Made by a program: the position numbers and the translations under genes | Assembly: GCA_900239685.1 (NCBI GenBank) | Contig: OENT01000739.1 | Coordinates: 1 to 64,000 of the forward strand | Source: Rotaria macrura | Taxonomy: Eukaryota; Rotifera; Eurotatoria; Philodinida; Philodinidae | Length of the DNA: 64,000 nt | Direction of reading: 5' to 3' | The notes under the pieces: model-generated | The model's database searches: none | Seen by the model: only the letters and a program-made list of their open reading frames with translations | What the model was told of the DNA's origin: nothing | Part shown: positions 37,696 through 49,479 of the stretch, piece by piece | Position numbering within the stretch: the first letter of the stretch is position 1 | Layout: each line of letters begins with the position of its first letter

Positions 37696-39203
37696 CTAGG
37701 GTCACGCGGGAACGACTTTTCTTGGTTTCCGTTTCCCGTTCCCGTATTCTATTCCCGAAAATTTCACGGGAATTCCCTTTCCCAAATCCTGTTCCCGAAA
37801 GTTTTTCACAGGTTCTATTATGATTCCATTGTTCGCATTGAAAGAATTTTAATTTCACTTATAATCTTATTGCTGCGTCTCATATTTCACAAAACAACAT
37901 ATATTTCACAGAAAACGCATGGAAGAAAAAAATTTAGCGTTGGTTGTTTACTAACAAATGATACTGTTCGCGTTTAACTGTTAAAAACTTCCATAGTCGC
38001 CGATGTTCTAGCTCATACTTTCGTTAATACTTGGCTTCACTCATTTATTCGATTCTTTTACGTTTAACTTCGTGTCTTTTTTCGACACTCATCTATTGTT
38101 GTCATTCAATACATTATATTCAATTGGTAATTTTTTTTCTTCGTAGTTATTAGCTCATGATATCTATTCCGTCTTTTAGATTCACTTCGTCTCATGTCTT
38201 TTTGGACACTCATCTATTGTTGGCATTCAATACCTTCTATTCCATCGGTAATTGTTTTCTTCGTACTTATGATCTCCTCCCAGGTGAATGAATCCGATAC
38301 CGAATCCGTTCGGATCCTACGATCCGATGAAATCTTATGGGAATCTGGGTTGTCGAAACAGAAACGGATCCGACGGAAAAAACCTAATTTCTTATTCATG
38401 TACGAATTAGCATTTAATCCCAGTAGCGGAGGCCTGTTTTATCATACGATGAAATCCAATACTAGGGATCCGAATCTCGGATCGCAACCAGGAATCCGAT
38501 GAGATTTTGTCGGATTAGAGAAATTCCGATAGAAACATGATCGGATCCGACAGGCATCCGATAGGATCCAATGGTCGGAATGATTCTCCTGGGATGTCGT
38601 CTATTTCGCTTTTTTTGTCTCTACTTTAGTTACATTTTGCCGTTATTATCTATATTTGCTCTTCTTGTATTTTAGTTTCAATAAAGTGAATGACTTCAAC
38701 AAAAACAACTCTATGGAAAACTGCACTTCAAAATTTAGTATCATTCTATATTACATCGATTTCATTCGTAAAACATGCAATTGGAAGAAGCAATTTATGG
38801 AAAAATTATTCGCAGATTTAAGGGGAAGACGTTGCTCAAAATTACATAAAATTTTTACAATGTAAAACGGTATTAAAATGGACAAGTGAAAGTGGAACAC
38901 GAGTAATGATGTGTGGTGTGGTGAGCAGCCAATCACTTTATGTAATTATTATAACAGATATTTGTTATTTGTTTTTGTTCATACAAATAACATAATAGTT
39001 ATTTCAAAAGTAAAAATTGCTCCACCGACACAATTCGATAAACATAAAAATAGGAACGACAGATTTTCGGGAATGGAAACATTTTTATAACGTTCCCGTT
39101 CCCGTATTCTATTGCCGAAATCTCCATGGGATTTCTCTTTCCCGATTCCCGCGGGAAACGGGACGGGAAAATGTGGGAAAAAGTCGTTCCCGCGGGAACC
39201 TAG
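37696..39203. mobile_element. TIR element with CCCGTTCCCG subterminal repeats
   Basis: The left end CTAGGGTCACGCGGGAACGA is inverted at the right end (CTAGGTTCCCGCGGGAACGA on the complement). Both ends continue into dense copies of CCCGTTCCCG and CGGGAA (37696-37800 and about 39075-39203). About 1.5 kb, no transposase frame. It is itself interrupted by another element at 38279-38593. Confidence 0.65.
38279..38593. mobile_element. nested MITE rich in GGATCCGA
   Basis: The ends are CCCAGGTGAATGAATCCGAT and the inverse of CCCAGGAGAATCATTCCGAC. The interior carries many copies of CGGATCCGA-like words in both orientations. About 315 bp, lying inside the 1.5-kb TIR element. Confidence 0.6.
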
Positions 39204-39518
39204 CACAGAATGCATATAAATAGGTTTTACAACAAGGCCGAATTTGAACATCTTGATGTTACTGATGTTACTCATGAGGCCTACCTAAGTCACTTCGAAT
39301 TCCAATAACGGGATTAAAGTGGATATGAATCGAAATTGGTAAAAATTCTGATAAATTCTTTGAGATCACGAAAGAAGAAACATTTTTCTTAGTCGATGAT
39401 CATCGAGTAGATCTCATGATCAATTCATTGCTTCTTTAAACTTTCTGAACTTCGTCTGCAAAGAACTAATTATCGATTATTTGATTTCAGACGAAGTGTT
39501 CATAGACATTTGATCCTT
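39204..39518. other. intergenic
   Basis: Nothing recognised between the TIR element and the 3' end of the GPCR pseudogene. Confidence 0.4.
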
Positions 39519-42131
39519 TTACTGGTGTTCAATAGTTTGGTAATTGGAATCACTGTACGTTTCCACTTCAGATTCATAACGAGTTGTGTTTTCGTTTGAT
39601 TGCGTTTGCTTAAAGTGTATTGAATGCATATATGGCTGAGGGTATGATATTTCGTTTTTGAATAGTTTCACTTTTCGTGATTGATTTTTGTTTGACAATT
39701 TTAACATATGCTATGATGAAGCACCGAGATTGCAAGCCATTGACAAAGCGAGAAAAAAATAGCAGAATATGGAGAACCAAAATTATTGTCTAGAACTTAT
39801 CACACAAAGAAAGCACTGGATGCAAGATGATATCAAAAGAAAGATTAAAAGCCATTTCATAGGTTTATAAGACGGAATAGGTCGTCGAGTATTTTTAATA
39901 AAGTATCCTATAGCCGCTGTAAAAGCAGATACATTGCTCAGAATAAACATACCGATTGGAAAAGTTAGAAAATAATAAATCAATTTATTATTAAGCCAAC
40001 AGATTCGATCAGAGTAGTAGCGCATTACTGTGAACGATTCGTAGAATTCCAGACTAACGGCCACCGTTACTGCTACACTAGCAACAATTATGGGCGCAGT
40101 GAAAAGAATTCCGACAAGAATATGAATGATGGTTGATAATCTTGGTGAATAAAGTTAGAATCCTACATTGAAAACAACTATTAGTTGTTTTGAAACAGTC
40201 CATGTGAATAAGAAAAAAATTCATGACGACAGATAACGCACCAATGCTACCACGACAATGGATCATCTCCTGATTTATCGTTGGTCGGTTGCACAAAGTC
40301 GCGATCCGTGGTATGAAAATACGAAAAGAATCATCGTGCTGACGAATGACGTCAATGGTATCATATCTATCGGAGACCGAAAACGAATCGAATTGAGATT
40401 TTGAAAAAGTGGATCGAATCAAATCGAATCGAATATAGAAGTCAACAGAATCAAATCGAATTGAATTCGAAGCGTCCATTCGGTTCCACTTCCGAGTCGC
40501 AGCACTGATGTTATTTTCAAATATTTTTCGCGGTATGTGTCGTGTAATTGCAACACCTTGCAGGAACTTTACCATCGGGTTGCAGCTCATCGCTGCTAGA
40601 CAAATTGTCATGCAAACTAGTTCAAATTTTGACATCTTGATAGTGAAAAACAATCTCTTTATTAGCTCAATCGAAAATAACAGTGATTGATATTTTCATT
40701 TTCACTATACGGTAATTCGTCTTTAATTCATCGCATTTGTGTTCTGTATATATCTAATATTGTTCAGGTGCCTACACGTGCGCTTGCAGTTTCTTACTGA
40801 TAGAATTAATCGGTGAAAGCTGAGACTCTATTACTTTTGGAATGCCATATGTATACTAAATAGTTCAGACTAATTCTGTGGAACCCAAATTCAAGACAGC
40901 AGCTCCCACAGTTACTGGTATTTTCGAAAACTTTAGCAAACATCATTGGGATCCTTCGAAATTCAAAGCAGGCTGCAAAACCCTAGAATATCTCAGGTCT
41001 CGTTGCAAATCATGTCAAAAAAGGACCCATAGATAAAAAATCCCTGGTATTGATACTAAAACCTTTGCAATAACAGGAAGATCTCAGCATTCTCAGAAAA
41101 TTCAAGGAAATTCCGGTGCATGTGGATTGGAAGTGCAGTTTGGAAAATAGACAAGATAGTTCTTTCCCTTGATTACAATCTTTATATGCATTCATGCTCA
41201 ATCTCTTTTTTGCTATGAAATTACTTTTTCTTGTAGAATCTGTTTTTATATTATGATTATTTTAGCGAAATACACTTAAAAGCAAAAGAAAAGAATACGA
41301 TCCCTCAAGATAGATGAAGCAATAGCTTATCATAGCTGCGCACCCACTCTATTAGCAGTGATGCAATTTTCTGTTGTGTATGACTCGAATGGAGTCGAAT
41401 CGAATCGAGTTGCGATTTTTCTATTCGCGTCGGTCTCTGATAGCTATCCTCATTAAACTTATCTTTGGACGAATCAATCGCATGAGTATAATATAATTGG
41501 CAATGTCCATACAGTAAACATTATATACTGATAGACTGACTAGAAACGCAATATTTTTTGCGATGAAGTTTTGTTCCTGTATCAATTGTTGCATCCAGGT
41601 AAGACGAAACGTTGTCAAGTGATTACAGCAACATTCATATCGATCGAAAGCTGCAATGTACATCGGCCACGCACAACCTTCTTCATTTCACATTGAAGCT
41701 TTTATATCGTACAATGAGCAGAAGTAATCAACTGGAATTGTGGGTATTTGTTTTTGTTGAACAGTGAAGAAGAGATGAACTTTTATGCCATCTGAAAGTT
41801 GAAAGGTATTGTTGCTTTCCAGGGTTACAACAATGATGAATGATGCCAGTTTTTTCATATCATTAGGATTCAATTACTGAGCAGCATCAACATTATTGAT
41901 GATTAAAATACTCCTGTGAGAAACTTTCACCAAAGATTCAGGCTGAATAATAATTGCAGTCGAGAGATAAGAGTTAAAAATCTGATTTAAATTCGAGCTA
42001 GTAATTATTTGGTCACCGACATCATGTGTATTCGAAACACCTATCACCATTTCTTCTTCTCTAGGAGGTCGAGCTACGATAATTAATGAGCTAGAATCAA
42101 CGGAGAATTTTTCGTGAATGTGATTCCTCAT
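39519..42131 (-). pseudogene. adhesion-type GPCR pseudogene (GAIN/GPS + 7TM remnants)
   Basis: Minus-strand remnants read in order. A GAIN-like region (42131-41688) includes HLFFTVQQKQIP and DYFCSLYD. A GPS block (41687-41421) has EEGCAW, then CCCNHLTTF, the autoproteolysis motif where HL/T is normally cut, then a first membrane helix. After an inserted element, membrane helices around 40130-39786 include the second-loop ICWLNN, and a C-terminal tail follows (39707-39519). In-frame stops break it: TAA at 41874-41876, TGA at 41688-41690 (where the GPS Trp is expected), TAA at 39783-39785 and TAG at 39708-39710. The helix-2/3 region is also disrupted. Adhesion GPCRs are metazoan surface receptors; this copy cannot encode a full receptor. 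Upstream exons were not found. Confidence 0.7.
40367..41443. mobile_element. TIR element with GAATCGAAT repeats inside GPCR pseudogene
   Basis: Imperfect inverted ends share TATCGGAGACCGA-like sequence (left about 40360-40380, right about 41425-41443), followed on both sides by runs of GAATCGAAT-type words (40380-40480 and 41385-41415). About 1.1 kb without a transposase frame. It separates the first membrane helix of the receptor remnant from the later helices. Confidence 0.55.
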
Positions 42132-43021
42132 TTCGATTTAGGTTATTTTATTTTAAATCGAATAATGTCCGCGTACACATGCATCTAGTGATCACACCGA
42201 AACTGCATTCTACATCAAAGAAAAAGAAAAAAAGTATATATATATATTTCATTTATGTATGTATCTAGAGTATAAGAAAAGAAATACTATGACAAATAGA
42301 GAAATGAACTGAGATAATTCATATCGAAAGAGATATCTAACAGAGGAAGTGAAAAACAAAGAAAATAGAAACATTCAGGGTCATTCGCTAACACCAATTC
42401 AAAAGAAATTAAGGAAGCATTCACTCGTTTGGTCACACTCTTTCGACTCAGGCAGTGTACTGATTGATGAGTCCTTAATAAGAAAAACTCAACGAATAAT
42501 GCCTTTCTGATATTTTCTGCATAGTACGTACCCTACTATCAGACCTCTGAATACTTGTCTGATTATTGATAAAGCTAATTGACGAATTCACATGGATAGA
42601 TGCATATTCGTTTGAAACCGGGTGAAACAACATTGACTTGTTTCCTAGGACAGAGAAAAATCAGTCGTCCTAAGTAACTAATTGCATCAAAATCAAGGCA
42701 AAAAGTGACAAATATAAGAATTGTTCGATTTCAACCTACGTAGTTAACTATATGTCTCAATCACGCATCAGTTTGGTGGATTTGCATCAATAACTAGCAC
42801 CAGCTTGGTAGTATTTTTTTAAATTAAGTTATAAATTATCTTCTGGTGTGCTATACTTTTGATGTGTCGAAAGCATGAGAAGCATGATTTTCTTCTTTGA
42901 ATTATGCATTTTCTTCGTTTGAAGCTTTTCAGGTGCACTGCTTGACTGTTTAATCATGCTACTTTCAGTTGACTTATTTTGCACTTGATTTCTATCCTTT
43001 TGGATTTTTATATTTCTCCAG
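42132..43021. other. intergenic; possible upstream remnants of the GPCR pseudogene
   Basis: A short TA simple repeat lies at about 42235-42247. No exon was recognised. Confidence 0.35.
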
Positions 43022-43980
43022 AATAGGGTTGGTCATGTACTGTTACTTAACTAAATAAAGATAANTCAAATGATAGATTTTTACTAAATTAATAGTATAT
43101 AGTGTATTTGGACTAGAAAAACTAAGATTAACTGAAAACCAGTACCATACTCTGAATCAGCATTAAAAACGGAACAAGTCAATGTCTGTTTGAAATTGTG
43201 ATAGGTAGTAAACCACTATCCAGTTGTTAGTCAGAGAAAAGCTTAAGTTATCGTGTATGTACAATTCACTTTATTGATACGAGTGGATGGGTATATAAAT
43301 ACATGGGTTCGGAACAAACGGAATGTTATAGAAGGCACTAGTGATTCCAGAACTCACACGAGAGTAATAATGAGAACATACAACAACAATAGAGAGAACG
43401 AATACACTGGAACATACTAGAACAGAGAACATATATCTGTTCACGCATGACAACAGAACGAAAGAAGATATAGATGGAATGCATATATATATGTGATGAC
43501 GTCACAACAATGACATGATGAAAGAGAACATACACAGAAGATGACACTACTTAACAAAATATTATTAAAATATTTTTAAATTTAGCATAAAATTCACCCT
43601 ACTCCCTCCCGCTCAGGAATTTTCGACAAAAACAAATGAATCTTAGGACAAAGTGATTTTAATAGGAACCAATACTCCATAAACTTGTAAAATAACAGTA
43701 GAACACAAGCTAGAGTATTTTTAACCGATTATATCAACGTTTTCGTTAGATCTATTTTTTGTCAAAAATTCCTGAGCGGGAGAGGATTTGGGTGAATTTT
43801 ATGATAAATTTAAAAATATTTTAATAATATTTCAAACACACATTGACTTGTTCCGTTTTTAATGCTGATTCAGAGTATGGTACTGGTTTTCAGTTAATCT
43901 TAGTTTTTCTAGTCCAAATACACTATATACTATTAATTTAGTAAAAATCTATCATTTGANTATAAAGGGTCAACCCTACT
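43022..43980. mobile_element. TIR/fold-back element interrupted by a solo LTR
   Basis: The right arm (43758-43980) is continuous. The left arm is split into 43022-43196 and 43557-43633 by an LTR insertion. Matching stretches include GGAACAAGTCAATGT and CCCGCTCAGGAATTTT. The original element was about 600 bp with about 230-bp arms and a 124-bp centre. The outer ends share TAGGGTTG. Two ambiguous bases (43065 and 43960) fall at mirror positions in the two arms. Confidence 0.75.
43197..43556 (-). mobile_element. solo LTR (360 bp) nested in TIR element
   Basis: On the minus strand it starts TGTTAAG and ends ATCACA, flanked by AAAT on both sides (43193-43196 and 43557-43560), a 4-bp target duplication. 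A TATA-like TATTTATATA and an AATAAA polyadenylation word occur in the right order on the minus strand near 43270-43300. The two halves of the host element's arm align directly once this segment is removed, which confirms its limits. Confidence 0.75.
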
Positions 43981-46169
43981 CAAGAATTTAACAAGTTCGT
44001 TTCCATGTGTTATTTAACCATCGCCTGATACAACTAAAATTTCATAGGTTAATTTCAAAGCGAGCCAACGAATTAGAGCTGTCCAAATAAAATGATTCAT
44101 TTGATTCCGCATAAAGTTCAATAGAATTTAAAGATGAATAATATGATTTTCTTTCAATTACTCATTTCACTTTGTAAAAATGTCAGAGTGAATAATAGTT
44201 GGTATCGTAGTCGACATATTTATATTGAGAATAAGTTTTCAATAGAGTAGGAAGCGGGAACATTAAAAAGTAACATTGTATTTATTAAAGATTCGGTTTA
44301 AAATTATATCATATTCGCAGGAAAAACAGAATACAACTCGAGAATAATCAATCAATCTCAAATATGTAAAAATGGTGTTGATTCACTGGATTGACTGATA
44401 CTTTAATAATAAACTCACACTCGGTGTCGGCTTTTAGTTACCATAGTCTCTTGTATATTTCGTGATTGTATAGTTATTATGAAAGTGAACAAATTCAAAT
44501 TCAAAATCACGAATTGAGTCAATTTCACAAAAAGTATATTGAAAGTATTTGTCAGTTCATCTTTCGTTACAAAAGAGGGAGAATTCTTTTACTACATACA
44601 TCATACAGTGAAGATGGAACTGAATTGATCGAAAATTATCCCTTGCACGGTAGTTCTTCGAGATACTATCAAATTGTTAATAATAGATGTCACTTTGAAT
44701 GAAGCTAAAGATTGATTGAAATAACTCTGCTGGTGCTGAGATAATCGATCATGAAATACATGTTTATTTGGATAAAACAAATAAAAGTATCCTTTAAACG
44801 ACTGAAACACCTGCATCGGAATATTTGTCTTCAAACTGAACGTCAGATGTCAAATTTTACAACAAGTATCGTCCATGATTATTTTCGATGCTTTTTATGA
44901 AACTCATTATTAAAATTGTGCTGTAAGACGTACAGTTAGAAATTGGAACGACTAGGTTGACCTGCAATTCGACAGGTGTGTGCTAATTATTAGACAAGGT
45001 CATAATTGTTAGACTGAGTGGAGCCAGTCTCTTTTCGTCGAATTGTTTTTTCGCCTACTCCTTTGCCCCCGAATTCCGTTGTCTTTGGATCCAGTGCCAC
45101 CAGCTACATTTTTTGATCGAAAGATATTTGATCACACATGATTAATTCTATATTTAAAAATTGATTACACCTAATAGATTTATTAACAAACTCAAATATT
45201 AACATCTGCGTTAGTAATCAGTTGAGCTGCCCTAGTGAAGGAATCCAATCGAATTGCCAAGATGAATCCTACGGAGGAAACTTATGTTTTCAATTAAGTG
45301 CTAATTAGTACCCGGTGGCATTGCTAGAGTTGGTCAATAGCTCCCATGAGATTCCGTCATATTCCTACGAGAAGATCCAATAACATCAAACACTAGGATT
45401 TGACAGACATTCTCGCTCCAGAATTCTGATACGATTTCCTTCGCTTTATAAAGAAAGCGTATAAAATCTGATTGGATTCAGATTGGACTCCGACTGAAGT
45501 TCCACCGGATCTGATTATTGAAATTATTCTTCCTTATGGTAACCGTCTGAGTTCGGGTGTTGGTGTGGACTCCACACTGTGAAGTCTTCTTTTCATTCAT
45601 ACACAAACCATACCCAAATCCTCTTCCCGAATTGGAGGGGTTTTGTCCTTTTAATGCCCAAACGTTTTCCACTCGAACCATCTTAAGATGTTTTTCTAGT
45701 TAAGACTTTATTCGTGTACCTGCGAGAAGAACCATTTTAGATTTTCTAGCTCAATCGACACTCAAATGGTTCTCGTGGTGAAACTTATTCTTTTAAAGAA
45801 TACCATTATTATTGTCTTCTAGAAAATCTGGTTTTTTCTTCAAACCAAATCTAACAACATCATCAAGCAAAACATTCGGATTCATATAGAAAAGCCTCCC
45901 GATGAAATATTGATTTTAGTAGGAAAATTCCTGATTTCTAAAATATAAATTTAGCATCCTTCATATTGAAATCAATCCTTTCCCAGTAATTTCTAAACTT
46001 CACATTCTTATCTAATGTACGTATTTCAAGATGTTTGAAACTTGAGAGAAAATAATATAACCGATCGATGTTAATTGTCTGTGACATAACGCATTGAGGC
46101 GTCTAATAAATTCTCTCAACTTTATCTCTAATATTTATTTTATAAAAATAAAAATAAAAGCGTTTTCTT
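43981..46169. other. intergenic; probable degraded repeats
   Basis: No supported gene. A minus-strand frame at 45478-45681 and a plus frame at 44466-44702 lack family features. A hairpin-forming pair (GAGAAGAACCATTT / AAATGGTTCTC) spans about 45723-45776. Confidence 0.35.
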
Positions 46170-47988
46170 TCAGTCGAATTCAACATTGTTTCGTTGAAGA
46201 TAATCTTGCACTTGTAATGCACGAATATCACGACTTCCAACGAGAACTAGATTTCCATTATTGTAGGGTGAAATTCCAAAAGCATTCACTTGAATGGGTA
46301 TTAAATATTTTTCATACGTGCAGCAGTGTAATAAATGACTTCTAGAATCATTGACAAAGAGCAACGGTTGTATTTCATCATAAGATGCCGTCGTCGCTGT
46401 TGGTCTCCATTGTCTAGTAATACATACAGATCATTTTTAAAAACAAAAGAAAATTACTCTGAATTTACTTTTCAGTAGAGGCAATGTTTAAAGGGTTTAT
46501 AGCATCAATTAAATCGAATGAATGTATTCTGTTCATCACCTCACAATCATGCACATTAATCATGAATTTATTTTTAGATTTCAAACCAATTAAAAAACTT
46601 AAATAAGAATTATTAACAGCAAAGTCAAGTATTCTATACCCAGACTTTTCTTCTGCATCATACAGTCTGTTTTGAAAACTAAAGACGAAATCGGTGGATG
46701 ACGTTTCGACGTTATATTTTCCAAGCATAAGTATAGATGAGGAAATATACAAAAAGAATATAAGATTTTCGTACATATGTGCACGTTGAAGAACGTCATT
46801 TCTATTTACTAAATCGATTTCGTTTTCGATTTGAATTCGCTGTTGATTCAATTTAAAGAAAACAAATTGATTTGTTTCTCGAACGATAGAGTAAAACATA
46901 TCATAACGATGTGAATAACCTAGATTTGATAAATGCATGTTTGATGACAGCTCAATAGTAGAGAGTTGACGCGTTTCAAGTGATAAGTTTTCTAATAGAT
47001 GAGAACGTACAGAATAAATAAGTAAGTTATTTGAGTTGGAATTATAGGCAACTAGTTTAGAACTACGATCGTTTTGATACGGAATTTTAAATATTAGATC
47101 GATCATCGTGTCAGACCCAACTATTGTTGAGCAAGTTGACGCAAGGCGTGATTGTGATTCAATGCCTGTATCATTATTTCTATAAATTAGTCAATTTAGA
47201 ATAAAGTCTTTTCAAGAAGAAAACGAAGGAAAAATCTCACTGTGAGGCTAATTGCTTATGGTATGAAGAACCTATTGAACATGATATTAGTGGAGAATTT
47301 CGTTCACAGTCAATTGCTAATTCTTGCACAGGAATAAATGAATGTTCTTTGTTTGACGGAGTTCGCCTGAAGTCCCTATGAATTTGTTTTTAGAAAGAAC
47401 AAATAAGATAAAATCTTTTGAATGAATTGTTTACTGTGAATGCACCAATTCAGTATTTGCGTACGAATTAAGCTTAAATTCTTCTTCATTATTTATATTT
47501 AACAGTGGACTGTTTATTATAGTTGGAGATGAATTGTAAACAGTTGTTCGTAACTTTAAACGACTTTTTTCGAGTCTACTTTCATCGAGATTGTGTTTTT
47601 TAACAAAATCGTCTATATCAATATCTTTATAATAATATTCAGGAATAGATTTTAACATATTTGGTCTCATGGGAAATGTTTGTTGAAAATCTCCAAGTAA
47701 TTTTTTGACTATTGTTTCATCATTATCGTGTTGATTTATTGATAAACATAATTTTTGGAATTGCTGTTGATTATCGTCACATGTCCTTTTGTTCTCATTC
47801 TTCAGATAATCAAAGTTTTTCCTATATTTTTCTTTAACTTCATTTAAATAGTCAATTTGGCGTTGAATATACATGAATAGTTCGTCTCGAACCTTATTTA
47901 ATTTCGTGTTGAATTCTTCATATTCATCGGTCAGACATGTGTCATAATTTCTTAATTCTTTTCTAATTGATTTCATTAAATCTTCCAT
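46170..47988 (-). CDS. coiled-coil protein with possible beta-propeller C-terminus, unknown function
   Basis: Four exons on the minus strand: 47435-47988, 47241-47375, 46469-47179, 46170-46413. Introns are 59, 61 and 55 bp with GT-AG ends, all phase 2, giving 547 aa. The N-terminal part (about 1-115) is charged and heptad-like, consistent with a coiled coil. A linker (about 150-260) is rich in Ser and Asn. The C-terminal about 290 residues consist of repeated short hydrophobic strands (e.g. LLIYSVRSHLL, IINV-type segments, ending LVLVGSRDIRALQVQDYL), suggestive of a WD/NHL-like propeller but without a clear repeat signature. The layout resembles TRIM-like proteins lacking the RING and B-box, but no zinc-binding motif was found upstream. 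Gene identity not recognised; the splice structure makes it convincingly a real gene. Confidence 0.75.
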
Positions 47989-48431
47989 TTGTATAAGACA
48001 CGTTGTATACCTCCTGTTTTTTATACACGCAATAGCACTTAAGTTATTTTTCTATCAGCAGTGTATTAAGCTAAAGTAACTTGAGAACGAGAAAAAATCA
48101 ACTGGGAAAAAACGTGTTTGCGGCTTTGTGTTTGGTCTTTTCGATCAACCATACAGATCACATTGTTCTTCCTCTACAAAAAAATATTTTTCATGGTTAA
48201 GTTTTTGATCATATCATCAAAACATAAATATTTACAGGAATTTTATTCGTTTTACGAAAGTCTTCAAAAAGAATCAACCTTTCTCAGCTCACATAGAAAA
48301 CAAGATATGCTTGTTTTATAAAATTTTGAAAATATTGTTTTAATGATCAAGAGCAAATGAATGCCATGCGCCACTACTTTCGAAATGAATTTTCCCTAGA
48401 CTGAAATGATAGGGTCTAGAAATCGTAATTT
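47989..48431. other. intergenic; 5' flank of minus-strand coiled-coil gene
   Basis: No other feature seen. The small frame at 48118-48321 has no supporting features. Confidence 0.4.
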
Positions 48432-48536
48432 TCTGTGTTTGGATCGGTGATATCTGTGTTTGAATCGGTGGCGTCTGTGTTTAGATCGGTGACACCTGTG
48501 TTTGGATCGGTGACATCTGTGTTTGAATTGGTCGCA
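48432..48536. repeat. 21-nt minisatellite, five copies
   Basis: Five tandem copies of a unit close to TCTGTGTTTGGATCGGTGAC plus one base, with 1-4 differences each. As 21 is a multiple of three, the array stays open as a 7-residue repeat; on the minus strand it reads as Thr-Asp-Pro-Asn-Thr-Asp-Val-like units. Confidence 0.8.
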
Positions 48537-48871
48537 GAAGTTGTTTGTGTATTTTGATCTAGCCTTCAAGGTAAATTCGATCTTCTGGTGGATTTTCTAG
48601 TTACATACTCGATTCTATTTTTTGCCACTTTTTTCTAGCTAATTTTCAAAAATATTGTAAGTTTTTCTGTCTTTTAAATATCAGACTTTCCTTATCTGAT
48701 TTCAGTTTTCGTGTTTTACCGCGCTGTTTTCTTAATTTCACTCTCGAGCATCTCATCATAAATAGTTTGATTTTCTTTGAGTTTGTCTACTTGAATACAA
48801 TATTATAGCGAAATAACGGTGCCAACTCGTTCCCCGCCGATCTTAATTCTTCCAGTAACATTCACGATTAT

Positions 48872-49479
48872 ATGAAAATGGATAGCTGCTTGTCGACTTC
48901 TAGCAACCGAATCCGAGCTTTTCGTGCCCGTCGTGCTCTCGTTGAGACTGCTGAACAAAAAGAGAGTCACCTGGCTGTTGACAGACAATACAGAAAACAG
49001 CGATTGATCGTATTTGGTGTAAAAAAACCAGACGATGAGAAGCAAATGCATTTTATATCTCGTAGCCAATACGAAGTGAACCGTCTAGCCGATAAATGTG
49101 CAAAAGAAAACGCAAAGGAGAGAGAAGACCGTCTCATAGCTAAACGTGCAAAAGAAATGAGTCGCCGACACAACTTACGAGCTCGCGACACTGATGTGGT
49201 GCGAAATACTAGATTAGACGGTGATCGTGATCAAAATCGGTAAGAGTCATAGTGTCTTTGTTTTTTCTACCAAACATTCCTTTCTTTTCGACTCACAGGG
49301 CGAAAACACGTGCAAAAAAGAATTCAAATATGGCAACTGACCAAAATTGCGCTCTATGCAGCTATAAAATCCTGACTGAAAATTGTTCACACTTAACTAT
49401 CAGATTGTTTCCGAACCTGCATCTTCTTCGACCTCCGAGCTACGAGATATCGGATTCTGTTTTGAAAAATAATTTTTGA
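48872..49479 (+). CDS. small basic protein, possibly transposon-derived
   Basis: Two exons, 48872-49239 and 49299-49479, joined by a 59-bp GT-AG intron in phase 2 (donor gtaaga, acceptor cacag); product 182 aa. The first 120 residues are rich in Arg, Lys and Glu, with repeated R/K-E-x-R-L-type segments (e.g. AKEREDRLIAKRAKEMSRR). This composition is seen in the N-terminal regions of some Helitron-type transposon proteins. The C-terminal exon has a CALC pair and a later Cys (KILTENC) that could bind metal. No catalytic domain follows. Could be a fragment of a mobile element or a lineage-specific gene; I do not assign a function. Confidence 0.4.

Noticed and set aside
40078-40653. 191-aa minus-strand frame as a gene
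   Set aside because: It crosses the GAATCGAAT-rich end of the TIR element and uses a frame different from the receptor helices; a chance opening across repeats and pseudogene.
48803-49191. Minus-strand frames opposite the basic-protein gene
   Set aside because: Mirror of an Arg/Lys-rich coding strand; no domain content and no splice sites.
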